A stretch of DNA of 64,000 nt from Erythrobacter sp. GTDB lineage: Bacteria > Pseudomonadota > Alphaproteobacteria > Sphingomonadales > Sphingomonadaceae. The notes below the pieces were generated by a model. It was given only the letters and a program-made list of their open reading frames with translations, searched no databases and was not told the origin of the DNA. The stretch's first letter is position 1; each line of letters begins with the position of its first letter. The stretch covers positions 22,527-86,526 of the forward strand of contig NZOF01000045.1 of the NCBI GenBank assembly GCA_002695185.1, in the 5' to 3' direction. Shown here one piece after another: positions 43,793-53,583 of the stretch. The position numbers and the translations under genes were made by a program.

Positions 43793-44350
43793 TCAATCAC
43801 GTGATGAGGGTTCATCCGGAGGAGTCAGTGCGGGCACTTCGCTCCTCGCATCTTCCGCGCTAATGCCAGGGGCAGGCGCGGCGCTGATACGCTCCTGGCG
43901 AAGTGCAACCCGGCCGGCGCGCTGAATTGCTCGAACCAAGCGCGGGTAGACACCGCAGCGACAGATATTGGGGATCGCCTCGCGTATTTCGCTTTCTGTA
44001 GCTCCAGGGTTTTTGTCGATCAAAGCTGCCGCAGCCATCACGATGCCTGGTGTACAGAAGCCGCACTGGATAGCCTGTTCTGCAACCATAGCTTGTTGCA
44101 CAGGATGCGTACGATCCCCTGAAAGCCCCTCGATGGTCTTTACGAAGCGCCCTTCGGCTTCAGCGATAGTTACAAGGCAGCTCCTCAAGGCCTCACCATC
44201 GATATGAACTATACAGGACCCGCAATCGCCGTTGCCACACCCATATTTCGTCCCGGTAAGGTTAGCCGCATCACGCAACGCCCAAAGCAAGGGCGTCTCA
44301 TCATTCATGAGAAATTCGATGGGTCGATCATTCACCGTCATGCGAGACAT
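43793..44350 (-). CDS. 2Fe-2S subunit of a molybdenum hydroxylase (IorA/XdhA-like), orphan
   Basis: The 185-residue protein carries the two clusters of xanthine-oxidase-family small subunits. Plant-type ferredoxin Cys are in KYGCGNGDCGSCIVH and the following RSCL. The helical [2Fe-2S] domain has CGFCTPG and CRCGVYPR. A Pro/Ala-rich tail of about 30 residues is added. The molybdopterin-binding large subunit, normally next door, is absent on both sides. It lies between an arsC-like and an aldolase gene. Confidence 0.88.
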   Translation of the reverse strand: MSRMTVNDRPIEFLMNDETPLLWALRDAANLTGTKYGCGNGDCGSCIVHIDGEALRSCLVTIAEAEGRFVKTIEGLSGDRTHPVQQAMVAEQAIQCGFCTPGIVMAAAALIDKNPGATESEIREAIPNICRCGVYPRLVRAIQRAGRVALRQERISAAPAPGISAEDARSEVPALTPPDEPSSRD

Positions 44351-44391
44351 GGCGGGGCTTTCGCTTGAAAAGGTTGAATTGTCGAGAGGCC

Positions 44392-45156
44392 TCAGTTCTT
44401 CCAGCTATCGTCAATTTTCGAGACGCGACGCTTCCAAGCCTCAAAGTCGAACAGCCCTGCCCCTCCCTGGGTCTGCATAGTCGACAGATCTCTCTGATGA
44501 ATGTCTACGACATCCTGTTTGACGATGTTCGGCTCGCCCTGACTGAGAGTGGCGACCTGTATCTCGCATGCGCGCTGAAGTGCCCACATCTTAACGAACA
44601 TTCCGGGAATGGTCTTGTCCATCACCACTGGTCCGTGATTGCGTAACATCAGGATCGAATGTTTGCCCAAATTGTCGACCAGACGGTCCCCTTCTTCTGG
44701 GCGGACCGTTACGCCTTCGAAATCGTGATAGCCAATCTGGCCTTGGAAGTTACAGGCATAGAAGTTGGTCGGCAGCAGTCCGTCCTTATGGCTGCATACC
44801 GCCATCGCAGCTGTCGTGTGCACATGGCAAATTGCATTAGCGCGCTCGCCAAGGTTCTTGTGAAAGTGTGCGTGCTGCGTGAAGCCGGCCTTGTTGACCA
44901 TGTATTGCGAAGGGCCGACGTTGTTGCCTTCCACATCGATCTTCACCAGATTCGAAGCGGTCACTTCGTCATAAAGAAGACCGAAAGGGTTGATGAGGAA
45001 AGTGTCCTTCTCCCCGGGTACAGCCACCGAGATGTGGTTGTAGATGCTCTCCCCCCAGCCGAGATGGTCAAAAATGCGGTAGCAGGCAGCCAGATCCTGA
45101 CGGGCCTTCCATTCCTCTTCGCTGCATTCGAATTTCGGCTTCATCTGAGTTGCCAC
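44392..45156 (-). CDS. class II aldolase/adducin family protein
   Basis: The 254-residue protein has the zinc-binding histidines in CHVHTTAAMAV and NHGPVVMD, plus the opening NHISVAVPG region of the family. Known members are sugar-phosphate aldolases, but many of this longer adducin-like group have no assigned substrate. It is a single gene about 120 bp from the divergent MATE gene. Confidence 0.87.
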   Translation of the reverse strand: MATQMKPKFECSEEEWKARQDLAACYRIFDHLGWGESIYNHISVAVPGEKDTFLINPFGLLYDEVTASNLVKIDVEGNNVGPSQYMVNKAGFTQHAHFHKNLGERANAICHVHTTAAMAVCSHKDGLLPTNFYACNFQGQIGYHDFEGVTVRPEEGDRLVDNLGKHSILMLRNHGPVVMDKTIPGMFVKMWALQRACEIQVATLSQGEPNIVKQDVVDIHQRDLSTMQTQGGAGLFDFEAWKRRVSKIDDSWKN

Positions 45157-45277
45157 GGCGCTCTCTCCTACGTTTTTCTTTGCAACCTCTATCGCACAGA
45201 GCGGCGCATCCCTTCAAGCGGCAAGCAGGAAATCGGCGCTTCCCAAGCGCGCCCTGCCCCGCTAGCGCGCTTCTTCA

Positions 45278-46645
45278 ATGAGCGAGACGGCCAAACTTAC
45301 CCGCGGGAGCATTCGCGGCCATCTCGTTACTCAGACCCTGCCCATGATTGTAGGCGTCGCCGCTATCATGTCGGTGGGCCTCATTGACGCCTATTTCATT
45401 GGCCAACTTGGCGCGGCCGAACTCGCTGCTGTCAGCTTCATTTTCCCAATCACCATGGCGCTAACGAGCCTTGGTGTGGGCGTGATGGTGGGAATAAATT
45501 CCGTTATCGCCCGCGCGTTAGGCGAAGGTGATGTAGCGCGCGCCGAACGCCGCGCCAATTTTGGCGTTATCTTCGCTCTCGTCGCTGCTGTCGTTCTTGG
45601 TGCCGCACTCTATCTGTTGTTGGATCCCCTGTTTCGATTAATGCAGGCGAGCGACGCGCTGCTCCCCCTTATCAATGCTTATATGCGCCCTTACGCGCTT
45701 GGAATGCCTGTGCTGTTGCTGCAGATGAGCCTTGGCGGGGTATTGAGGGGCCAAGGCGAGGCACGACGTGTTTCAGCAGTTTCCATCACCTATTCCGTAG
45801 CAAACTGGATCCTTGATCCGATCCTTATTACCGGCGCGCTTGGCTTTGAAGGATTTGGCGTGGCCGGGGCCGCGTATGCCTCCATCATTGGGTACGGGCT
45901 TGCCTGTATCATGGCGCTCTTCTTCATCCGCAGAACACAGTTAGCGATCGCTCCGTCAAAGATCCGTGGATGTAATATCGCTGACTCCAGTCGAGCAATC
46001 CTTCGCGTCGCCGGGCCTGCGGCCTTCTCAAATGCTATCAATCCGATCGGTCTCTCCGTTTTAACCGCGCTGCTTGCAAGCCAAGGAGAAGCCGCCGTTG
46101 CAGGTTTCGGTGCTGCCGGTCGATTGCAGAGCTTCGCTGTCGTACCTCTACTGGGTCTTTCCGGTTCGATTGGGGCGATCATCGGCCAGAACTGGGGTGC
46201 CGATCGGCCGGACCGCGCGAGGCGCGCAATGTACTGGGCGGGGCTATTCTGCATTGTCTACGGATTGGCGACAGCAATCGTGCTGTTTGCTTTCGGCGAC
46301 TGGTTTGCCGATTTCTTTACGGAAGACGCGGAAGTGATCGAAGAATTCTCCCGATACCTCGCAATCTCTGTATGGGGGTATGCCGGCTACGGCTTGCTCA
46401 TTGTTGGCAATGGCGCACTCAATGCTGTTGATCGTGCACCTTATGCTTTGGCGCAGAGTGCTGCTCGCGTGTTCCTCGTTATGCTTCCCTTCGGATGGGT
46501 ACTTCGTTCGAGCTGGGGTTCGGATTCGATCTATGCAGCGGAATTAGTCGCAAATGTCGTGGGCGGCGCCTTGGCATCGCTGGTCGTCTGGCTTGTCCTT
46601 CGCGACAAGCCTCAATCGAGTTCCACAGACCAAACGAAACGTTAA
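45278..46645 (+). CDS. MATE-family multidrug efflux transporter
   Basis: The 455-residue protein has twelve hydrophobic helices in two MatE repeats. It begins GHLVTQTLPMIVGVAAIMSVGLIDAYFIG, with QLGAAELAAVS next and QNWGADRPDRARRA in the second half, as is typical of NorM/MATE exporters coupled to Na+ or H+. The substrate is unknown. It precedes the chemotaxis cluster by about 50 bp. Confidence 0.92.
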   Translation: MSETAKLTRGSIRGHLVTQTLPMIVGVAAIMSVGLIDAYFIGQLGAAELAAVSFIFPITMALTSLGVGVMVGINSVIARALGEGDVARAERRANFGVIFALVAAVVLGAALYLLLDPLFRLMQASDALLPLINAYMRPYALGMPVLLLQMSLGGVLRGQGEARRVSAVSITYSVANWILDPILITGALGFEGFGVAGAAYASIIGYGLACIMALFFIRRTQLAIAPSKIRGCNIADSSRAILRVAGPAAFSNAINPIGLSVLTALLASQGEAAVAGFGAAGRLQSFAVVPLLGLSGSIGAIIGQNWGADRPDRARRAMYWAGLFCIVYGLATAIVLFAFGDWFADFFTEDAEVIEEFSRYLAISVWGYAGYGLLIVGNGALNAVDRAPYALAQSAARVFLVMLPFGWVLRSSWGSDSIYAAELVANVVGGALASLVVWLVLRDKPQSSSTDQTKR

Positions 46646-46694
46646 CCATCCTCGTGCATAGCGGGTCCTATCGAGAACTGGGGGTCCGAGACCG

Positions 46695-49079
46695 ATGGAT
46701 GAACTGCTGGCCGATTTCGTGGCCGAAACCCGTGAAATGCTGGAGCAGAGCGGCAGCGAACTGGTCGCCTGGGAAGCTGACCCTTCAGATAAGGCGCGCA
46801 TCGATACGATCTTTCGCTTCGTACACACCGTGAAGGGAAACTGCGGTTTTTTCGACTTTCCCCGGCTGGAGAAGCTCAGTCACGCTGCCGAAGATGCACT
46901 TGCCGAATGCCGTGCCGGACGGCGTGAGCCGGATAGCGCACTGGTCACCGCAGTGCTGGCAATCATCGACCGAATTTCAGAAATGACCGATTCGATAGAA
47001 GCTGGTGAAGAACTCGGTGAAGGCGGTGACGAGGACCTCATCTCCGCACTCGATCAACGGTCAGAGCTCGAAGTTCAGAGCGATCTCGAGTTAGTCGAGG
47101 AAACCGAGGTCGCTAGCGTGCCCGAGGATGAAAAGGTCACGCAAAAAGCTCCGCGCCAAGGGGTGCAGCGGTCGATCCGCTTACCCGTGGATCTGCTCGA
47201 CGAGGTGATGAAGGGCGTGTCGGATATGGTGCTGGCAAGAAACGATCTTGCTCGCCGTCTGCGCGAAGCAGGGGAGCAACCTACAATTGACGGTCCGTTC
47301 GAGCGTTTGTCGGCCATTCTCGCAGACGTACGTACCTCTATTACGCGTATGCGCATGCAGCGCCTCGAGCACCTTTTTTCTTCTTTGCCCCGGCTCGTCC
47401 GTGATTTGTCCAACGAGTTGGGCAAGCAAGTCATGGTCGACTTTGAGGGAGGTGAAGTCGAACTCGATCGCGAAATGATCGAGATGGTGCGCGACCCCCT
47501 TACCCATATCATTCGCAACGCGATCGATCATGGAATTGAAACGCCTGCCGCACGCTTGAAGAACGACAAGCGCGAGATCGGGCTTTTGAAGTTCGCTGCA
47601 CGGCAATCTGGCAATCAGATCAGTCTGGTGATCACCGACGATGGTGGCGGCATAAATCTAGAAAAGCTGTGTGCCAAAGCGGTTGCGAATGGCCTGTATT
47701 CGAAGTCCGAAATCGACAAGATGTCGGACAACCAGAAACAGAACCTCATTTTCGAACCGGGCCTCTCGACTGCTGAGGCAGTCAGTTCCGTTTCCGGCCG
47801 CGGCGTGGGAATGGATGTGGTGCGCGCCAATATCGAACGTGTTGGAGGATCGATCGAGGTTGCCAGCAAGGCAGGCGAAGGTACGAGCTTCCATTTGCAA
47901 CTTCCGCTGACCCTCTCGATCATCGCTGCGCTCACGGTGGGGTCTGGCGACCAGCGCTACGCTCTTCCGCGCAGTTATGTCGAAGAAATCGTCTTCGGCA
48001 GTTCGTCGCACGTCGAATTTGCGCAGGCCGGTGATCGCCATCTTGTGACCTTCCGTGACAAGCGGGTCCCCTGTCTGTCGCTCGCTGAAGTTCTGGGCTG
48101 TGAGGATGGGGCCGTTTGCCGATGGGAAGACAAGACCTTGGTGATGGTGCGCCTAGCAAGCGAAGATGTATTCGCTCTCGCCGTGGACCGTGTCTTCGAT
48201 CACGAAGATGTAGTGGTGAAACCGATTGCACCGGCCATCATGGATACTCGTCTGTACGCCGGCACCACCCTGCTCGATGACGGTCGACCGATGATGCTTA
48301 TGGACCTTCCCTCCATCGCCCAACTCCGCGGCATGGTAGGCGGTGTCCGCTCGAAGCCGACCGAAATTGAACGTGAGAGCCGGGAACGGGTTTCAAAGGC
48401 GGTCCCGGTAATGTTGTTTGCTGGCCTCGATGGGCGTCATCGCGCAGTTCGTCTCGAACTCGTGCGGCGGATCGAGACGATTTCCCGCGAAGCAATCGAT
48501 ATCGAGGGCGAACGTGCGCAGGCGGTTATCGAAGGCGAAATCTTTACTCTGGCCGGACATGATGTCGGACCACTTCCGGATGGCAGAATTCGTTTGCTGC
48601 GCCTGTCAGATGCAGAGAACGAACTCGTATACGCTGTGCAAGAAGTGCTCGATGCGGCGGATGTCACTGAAGATGTGGTGCCGAGTGAAGCTGATACAGC
48701 CATCGAAGGCGTAACCCTCATTGGTGGCAAACCCATTCCTCTTCTCGATGGCCACGCCGTGTTCTCGCGGTATCGTGCTACGCGGAAAATCGATCAGGCT
48801 CTTACGTGCCGAATTCCAACTCACAGCGAATGGGCGAAGACCATTCTCGAACCGCTAGTTGCAGCTGCAGGGTATCGGATCGCAGCTGAAGATGAAGATG
48901 TAGAAGCCGACCTTGCCATTGCCTTGGCTGAAGAGATGGAAAGCCCAGTAGGTGTAGCCCGACAGATAATCCGCCTACGCCCCGACCCAGACGATGCCGG
49001 TGACGACACAATTTATCGCTATGACCGGGACGCCCTTCTCGCAGCACTTAAACGCATCCGGACGGGGAGGGCCGCATGA
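46695..49079 (+). CDS. cheA: chemotaxis histidine kinase CheA
   Basis: The 794-residue kinase has an N-terminal Hpt domain with phospho-His44 (RFVHTVKGNCGFF). A dimerisation domain follows, then the HATPase with N box (IIRNAIDHGIE), G1 (ITDDGGGI) and G2 (GRGVGMDVVRANI), and a CheW-like P5 domain. A second CheW-like segment (about residues 545-690) and a C-terminal receiver-like region (about 700-794) follow. The usual P2 domain is not evident. It is coupled to cheW by a 4-nt overlap. Confidence 0.95.
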   Translation: MDELLADFVAETREMLEQSGSELVAWEADPSDKARIDTIFRFVHTVKGNCGFFDFPRLEKLSHAAEDALAECRAGRREPDSALVTAVLAIIDRISEMTDSIEAGEELGEGGDEDLISALDQRSELEVQSDLELVEETEVASVPEDEKVTQKAPRQGVQRSIRLPVDLLDEVMKGVSDMVLARNDLARRLREAGEQPTIDGPFERLSAILADVRTSITRMRMQRLEHLFSSLPRLVRDLSNELGKQVMVDFEGGEVELDREMIEMVRDPLTHIIRNAIDHGIETPAARLKNDKREIGLLKFAARQSGNQISLVITDDGGGINLEKLCAKAVANGLYSKSEIDKMSDNQKQNLIFEPGLSTAEAVSSVSGRGVGMDVVRANIERVGGSIEVASKAGEGTSFHLQLPLTLSIIAALTVGSGDQRYALPRSYVEEIVFGSSSHVEFAQAGDRHLVTFRDKRVPCLSLAEVLGCEDGAVCRWEDKTLVMVRLASEDVFALAVDRVFDHEDVVVKPIAPAIMDTRLYAGTTLLDDGRPMMLMDLPSIAQLRGMVGGVRSKPTEIERESRERVSKAVPVMLFAGLDGRHRAVRLELVRRIETISREAIDIEGERAQAVIEGEIFTLAGHDVGPLPDGRIRLLRLSDAENELVYAVQEVLDAADVTEDVVPSEADTAIEGVTLIGGKPIPLLDGHAVFSRYRATRKIDQALTCRIPTHSEWAKTILEPLVAAAGYRIAAEDEDVEADLAIALAEEMESPVGVARQIIRLRPDPDDAGDDTIYRYDRDALLAALKRIRTGRAA

Positions 49080-49510
49080 ACGAACTACTACTCATGTGCA
49101 CTATTGCGGGACGGCGCGCCGCGATCAGCGCCAGTCATGTGCAGTCGGTGATAGAAATCGAAAACATCACTCCGATTCCAGGAACGCCGGATTTCATTCT
49201 CGGCTTGACCGCGCTGCGTAGCCAGGCGTTGACCGTGATCGATTGCTCGCTGGCACTTGGGCTCGAAACACCCAGCCAATCCGAAGATCGTCGCGCCGCG
49301 GTCGTGGAAGTCGATGGCCACCTTTACGCTCTTCTCGTCGACAATGCCCACGATGTCGGTGAAGCCACTAGCGATCCCGTGGCGGTACCTGGGGGGTTTG
49401 GCGAAAACTGGCAGCGAGCGTCCACGGGTATGGTTGAAACCGATGGCGGGCCGACATTGCTCGTCGAAATCAACCAACTGGTATCCGGACCTCTTCAAGA
49501 AGCAGCTTAA
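49076..49510 (+). CDS. cheW: chemotaxis scaffold CheW
   Basis: The 144-residue protein is a single CheW domain that links receptors to CheA. Typical features are ENITPIPGTPDFILGLTALRSQALTVID-type segments and VDNAHDVGE. It begins inside the cheA stop codon. cheY follows after 55 bp. Confidence 0.93.
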   Translation: MNELLLMCTIAGRRAAISASHVQSVIEIENITPIPGTPDFILGLTALRSQALTVIDCSLALGLETPSQSEDRRAAVVEVDGHLYALLVDNAHDVGEATSDPVAVPGGFGENWQRASTGMVETDGGPTLLVEINQLVSGPLQEAA

Positions 49511-49565
49511 GCGATTGGTTACCGCCTAACATTAAGAAGGCTAGGCAAATTAGGGAATCACTGAA

Positions 49566-49931
49566 ATGAAAACCTGTCTTATCGTCGACGACTCGCGCGT
49601 GATCAGGAAAGTGTCGCGCCACATCCTGGAAACACTCGGCTTCTCCGTAGATGAAGCGGAAAATGGCCAGGAAGGCCTCAACAAATGTCTTGAAAGCATG
49701 CCCGATGTCGTGCTGCTCGACTGGAACATGCCGGTCATGACAGGCATCGAGTTCATTCATCAGCTCCGCAAGCATGAAGGCGGCGACAAGCCGAAGGTCG
49801 TTTTCTGCACAACTGAAAACGACGTTGCCCACATTCGTGAGGCGATCAGTGCCGGAGCAGACGAATACGTAATGAAGCCGTTCGATCACGAGACCTTGCA
49901 AATCAAGCTCCAACTTGTCGGTATGGTCTGA
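49566..49931 (+). CDS. cheY: chemotaxis response regulator CheY
   Basis: The 121-residue single-domain receiver has the acidic pair Asp8-Asp9 (LIVDDS), phospho-acceptor Asp52 (LLDWNMP), the switch Thr in FCTTEND and Lys in VMKPFD. It is phosphorylated by CheA and would act on a motor or another output. It lies between cheW and cheB. Confidence 0.94.
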   Translation: MKTCLIVDDSRVIRKVSRHILETLGFSVDEAENGQEGLNKCLESMPDVVLLDWNMPVMTGIEFIHQLRKHEGGDKPKVVFCTTENDVAHIREAISAGADEYVMKPFDHETLQIKLQLVGMV

Positions 49932-49949
49932 TCATAAAGAAGATCAGCG

Positions 49950-51044
49950 GTGGCGATCACGTTACAACCTGAGAACAAGCTAACCTCTGGCAAAGCGCCA
50001 TCCGGCGGATCGGTCAGAGTTATGCTGATTGATGACTCGCTGACCGTGCGAACGGTTTTCTCGCGTATGATCGAGCGAGAAAGCGACATGACGATTGTCG
50101 CAAGCGCCAGTACTGCCGAGCGTGGTCTGGATGAATTGCGCCGCCATCAGGTAGACGTAATTCTTCTCGACCTTGAGATGCCTGGCATGGGAGGCATCGA
50201 AGCTCTCCCGAAACTCCTGAAGACATCACCACGCACGAAAGTGCTTGTAATTTCTTCGCTCACGGCAGCCGGTGCGGAGCACACCGTACAGGCGTTGCGT
50301 ATGGGTGCGGCCGACACCATGCTCAAGCCGCAGCCAGGCGGTTTCAACGACGATTACCGCAGCCAACTACTCGGCAAGATACGCGCGCTGAAGGGTCTTG
50401 CACCTTACGAACAACCGCTTCGCCCGTCTTCAAAATGGACCGAGCGACGCATCGGCAAGAAACCACAGCTCCTCGCAATAGGTGCGTCGACCGGCGGCAT
50501 ACATGCCCTGAATTTGTTTCTGCGCCAGATTCCTGCGAATTTCGATCTTCCGATCCTAATCACCCAACACCTCCCAGGAAGCTTCATCCCTGTTTTCGCC
50601 AAGCAGATGGAGGCAGCTTCCGGACGGCGCGCTGTGCTTGCCGACGAAGAGGTGGAGATACGGCGCGGGACGATCGTCATTGCGCCTGGGCATGGTCACA
50701 TGGTGGTCCGTCGCAAGGGAACTCAGCTGGTCACCGGCCTCGCTTTCAACGCCGTAAAAAGCGGGTGCACTCCGTCGGTCGATCCAATGTTCGAAACCTT
50801 GGCCGAAGCCTGTGAAGGAAAGGTAGCAGGCATCCTCCTATCTGGCATGGGTCGTGATGGAACCGACGGCGCCCATGCTATCATCAAAGCGGGCGGCACC
50901 ATCTATGCCCAAAATGCCGAAAGCTGCGCGGTATGGGGTATGCCTCGTTCCGTCACGGAAAGCGGGCTGGCATCTGCCATTCTTCCGCCGGCAGAACTCG
51001 CCGACAAAATTCTCTCTAACGCTGGAGCAGACGCATGGCGTTAG
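49950..51044 (+). CDS. cheB: chemoreceptor glutamate methylesterase CheB
   Basis: The 364-residue protein has an N-terminal receiver domain (phospho-Asp74 in LLDLEMPGM) and a C-terminal methylesterase domain. The Ser-His-Asp triad is Ser180 in GASTGGIH, His207 in TQHLPGSF and Asp303 in GMGRDGTDG. It demethylates or deamidates receptor glutamates during adaptation. The start is a GTG at 49950. It overlaps cheR by 10 nt. Confidence 0.95.
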   Translation: MAITLQPENKLTSGKAPSGGSVRVMLIDDSLTVRTVFSRMIERESDMTIVASASTAERGLDELRRHQVDVILLDLEMPGMGGIEALPKLLKTSPRTKVLVISSLTAAGAEHTVQALRMGAADTMLKPQPGGFNDDYRSQLLGKIRALKGLAPYEQPLRPSSKWTERRIGKKPQLLAIGASTGGIHALNLFLRQIPANFDLPILITQHLPGSFIPVFAKQMEAASGRRAVLADEEVEIRRGTIVIAPGHGHMVVRRKGTQLVTGLAFNAVKSGCTPSVDPMFETLAEACEGKVAGILLSGMGRDGTDGAHAIIKAGGTIYAQNAESCAVWGMPRSVTESGLASAILPPAELADKILSNAGADAWR

Positions 51045-51910
51045 AAGACGCTTCTCACGTGATCATCGCCGACTTGCTGAACTCACGTACGGGTCAGACC
51101 CTGTCGGAAAGCCGTCGCTGGCGTATTTCCACAGCTCTGTCCGGTCTGTTCCGCGAATGCGGTATCGAAAATGTCGATCAGCTTGCTTGTTTGCTGGAAA
51201 GGCCTGGCGAACACCAACTTGCCACTCGCGTGGTCGAAGCACTGCTAAACAACGAAACGTATTTCTTTCGCGATCACGCCTATTTCACAACACTTGCCAA
51301 TGTCGTTCTACCTGAGCTGGCAAAGAAGCGTGCCGGTTCGCGTAAATTAACAATATGGTCCGCTGGCTGCAGCACGGGGCAGGAAGTACTCAGCCTCGCG
51401 ATGACTTTCTGCGAGCAGCCGGGACGCTGGGCTGATTGGAACATCGAAATTCTCGGCACCGACGTCTCTGGCAAAGCGATTGAGCAAGCACGGTCCGGGA
51501 CCTACTCCCAGTTCGAAATCCAGCGCGGCATCTCGGTCGCACAGATGTTAAACTTTTTTTCCGAAACGCCGAGAGGTTGGAAGGTTGCTGATCGTGTGAT
51601 GGACATGACACGCTTCGAGCAGCGAAATATCTTGGATTTCCCTCCTCCTCCAGGCCGTTTCGACTTGGTGCTTTGCCGCAATTGCCTGCTCTATTTTGAT
51701 CCCGACACGAGGCGTTCGGCATTCGACCGGCTCGCCAGCGGAATTGCCCCCGACGGCTTCCTCATGCTCGGTGCCGGCGAGACCGTGGTGGGACAAACGG
51801 ACAAGTTCGAGCCCGCAAGCTGTGGCTCCGCAATTTATACTCGGAGCTCAATCGAAAGCTCAGTTGGCGCCGTTCTTTCAGGGCCGTCTGCCTGGGCAGC
51901 AAATGCCTGA
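51035..51910 (+). CDS. cheR: chemoreceptor methyltransferase CheR
   Basis: The 291-residue protein methylates receptor glutamates using SAM. The N-terminal helical domain (to about residue 75) precedes the SAM domain with WSAGCSTGQEVLSLAM and FDLVLCRNCLLYFDP. NNETYFFRD matches the CheR family. It is translationally coupled to cheB. Confidence 0.95.
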   Translation: MALEDASHVIIADLLNSRTGQTLSESRRWRISTALSGLFRECGIENVDQLACLLERPGEHQLATRVVEALLNNETYFFRDHAYFTTLANVVLPELAKKRAGSRKLTIWSAGCSTGQEVLSLAMTFCEQPGRWADWNIEILGTDVSGKAIEQARSGTYSQFEIQRGISVAQMLNFFSETPRGWKVADRVMDMTRFEQRNILDFPPPPGRFDLVLCRNCLLYFDPDTRRSAFDRLASGIAPDGFLMLGAGETVVGQTDKFEPASCGSAIYTRSSIESSVGAVLSGPSAWAANA

Positions 51911-51960
51911 CACATGAGCGTCGCAAAGCCACAGAATGTACGGATTTGCGACCAATCGAA

Positions 51961-51979
51961 GGTAAATTTGAAGTTTACC
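51961..51979. terminator. weak inverted repeat after cheR
   Basis: GGTAAA (51961-51966) pairs with TTTACC (51974-51979) around a 7-nt loop. It may be a weak terminator or an operator for the downstream GGDEF-EAL gene. Confidence 0.3.
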
Positions 51980-52044
51980 GTTAATTAGCGAATCCGCGCT
52001 ATCCGAAGAGGATAACGAGAGCAGATTTTTCCAGGGGAATTCGC

Positions 52045-53583
52045 GTGCGGTCAAACACCGACATAGCAGAGCAGGGCACGCGAATGATGATTTTCGCGCC
52101 CCTCGCCGCTCTGGCCGGGATTGCTAGCGTGACTGCTGCCATGGTGCTTCTCGGGCCTTATCTGGGCATCGCATCAGTACGTGCGGTACTCGGCGGCGGG
52201 TTCGTCGCTCTAATTTCCAGCATCGGCGGCTTTGCAATCATGGGGGTCAGGCACGTTCGAAAGATCGAGCGCCTTTCCAACAGCGACACACTTACCTTGC
52301 TCCCCAATCGCCGCGCGCTTCATCGCGACATCTCTGTCATCATGTCAGATCAGCATGAAGTGGCTCTAGGAATTGTCGACCTCGATGGTTTCAAGACCAT
52401 CAATGATCATTATGGCCATGAGCTTGGCGATGCTACGCTGCGTGCTGTCAGCAAGATCATCGGAGATATCTGCGATAGTGACGCGCGCCTTTACCGTCTC
52501 GGAGGTGATGAGTTCGCTATTCTGATGACTGGTGATCTGGCGGGAACGCTGCTCGAAGGTCATTGCCGCCGGATTATCGAACGCCTGGCGAAATCAATAA
52601 AGATCGAAGAGCGGCGCCTGAGTCTTGGTGCTAGCATCGGCCTCTCGCGCAATGCTCCGGGGCAGCAGCTCACATCCTCCGAAATGTTACGGCGTGCAGA
52701 CGTGGCGATGTATGCATCGAAACGTGGCGGGAAGATGCGGTGCACTTGGTTCAACGAAGCCTTTGATCGCAGCCGCGAACAAATCAAGAAGCTGGACGAG
52801 GAATTGCGCCAGGCTCTGACGATGAACCAATTCCGCATGCACTATCAGCCGTTGGTCGATGCGGAGACGCGCAAGATCGTTGCTGTTGAAAGCCTAATGC
52901 GTTGGGAGCGACCGGACGGACAGATCGTCGGACCGACCACGTTCATTCCAGTCGCTGAAGAATCAGGCCTTATAAATCCGATTGGTCTGTGGGTACTCCG
53001 ACAAGCGTGCTGTGATGCACTTGAGTGGGACGGCGTTACGCTTTCGGTGAACATTTCCGCTGCCCAGCTACGCAACCCAGAATTTCCGATCCAGCTGGGT
53101 CACATCTTGGAAGAGACCGGTTTTGATCCCGAGCGCCTCGAGCTGGAAATCACCGAGACCTGTCTGGTGCTCGACCCCATTGTGGCCGAACGCAGTTTGA
53201 ACCTGATCCGCGGCTTTGGGGTGCGGGTAGCCCTGGATGATTTCGGGACCGGTTATGCCTCCATTGGCTTTCTGCGGCAGTTCCGCTTCGAGAAGCTCAA
53301 GATCGATCGCAGCCTGGTCATGCAGGCAAGCGAAGATGAATCCAGTCGGGCGATGATGCTTTCGAGCATCACCATGGCCCAGGCGATGAATATGTCCGTG
53401 ACCGCCGAAGGTGTAGAAACGCGCGAACAGGCTGACATGGTGCGCGCCGCTGGCTGTGACCAAATACAGGGTTGGCTCTATTTCAGAGCCATGCCCGCTC
53501 AAGAAATCCAACAACATCTCGGCATGACGATCGAAGACGCAATGTCCGGGATTGATGGCGACCAAGGGGTCAAGGCAGCATGA
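52045..53583 (+). CDS. GGDEF-EAL cyclic-di-GMP turnover protein
   Basis: The 512-residue protein has two N-terminal membrane helices (about residues 15-70) with no sizeable periplasmic domain. The diguanylate cyclase domain has an intact GGDEF (residues 153-157). The EAL domain reads ESLMRW but keeps the catalytic Glu, and also has Asn in VNISAAQ, Glu in EITET, DDFG and KIDRSL. Both activities are possible. The start is a GTG with GGGGA upstream. Its stop overlaps the following receptor start by ATGA, tying c-di-GMP turnover to chemotaxis. Confidence 0.9.
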   Translation: MRSNTDIAEQGTRMMIFAPLAALAGIASVTAAMVLLGPYLGIASVRAVLGGGFVALISSIGGFAIMGVRHVRKIERLSNSDTLTLLPNRRALHRDISVIMSDQHEVALGIVDLDGFKTINDHYGHELGDATLRAVSKIIGDICDSDARLYRLGGDEFAILMTGDLAGTLLEGHCRRIIERLAKSIKIEERRLSLGASIGLSRNAPGQQLTSSEMLRRADVAMYASKRGGKMRCTWFNEAFDRSREQIKKLDEELRQALTMNQFRMHYQPLVDAETRKIVAVESLMRWERPDGQIVGPTTFIPVAEESGLINPIGLWVLRQACCDALEWDGVTLSVNISAAQLRNPEFPIQLGHILEETGFDPERLELEITETCLVLDPIVAERSLNLIRGFGVRVALDDFGTGYASIGFLRQFRFEKLKIDRSLVMQASEDESSRAMMLSSITMAQAMNMSVTAEGVETREQADMVRAAGCDQIQGWLYFRAMPAQEIQQHLGMTIEDAMSGIDGDQGVKAA

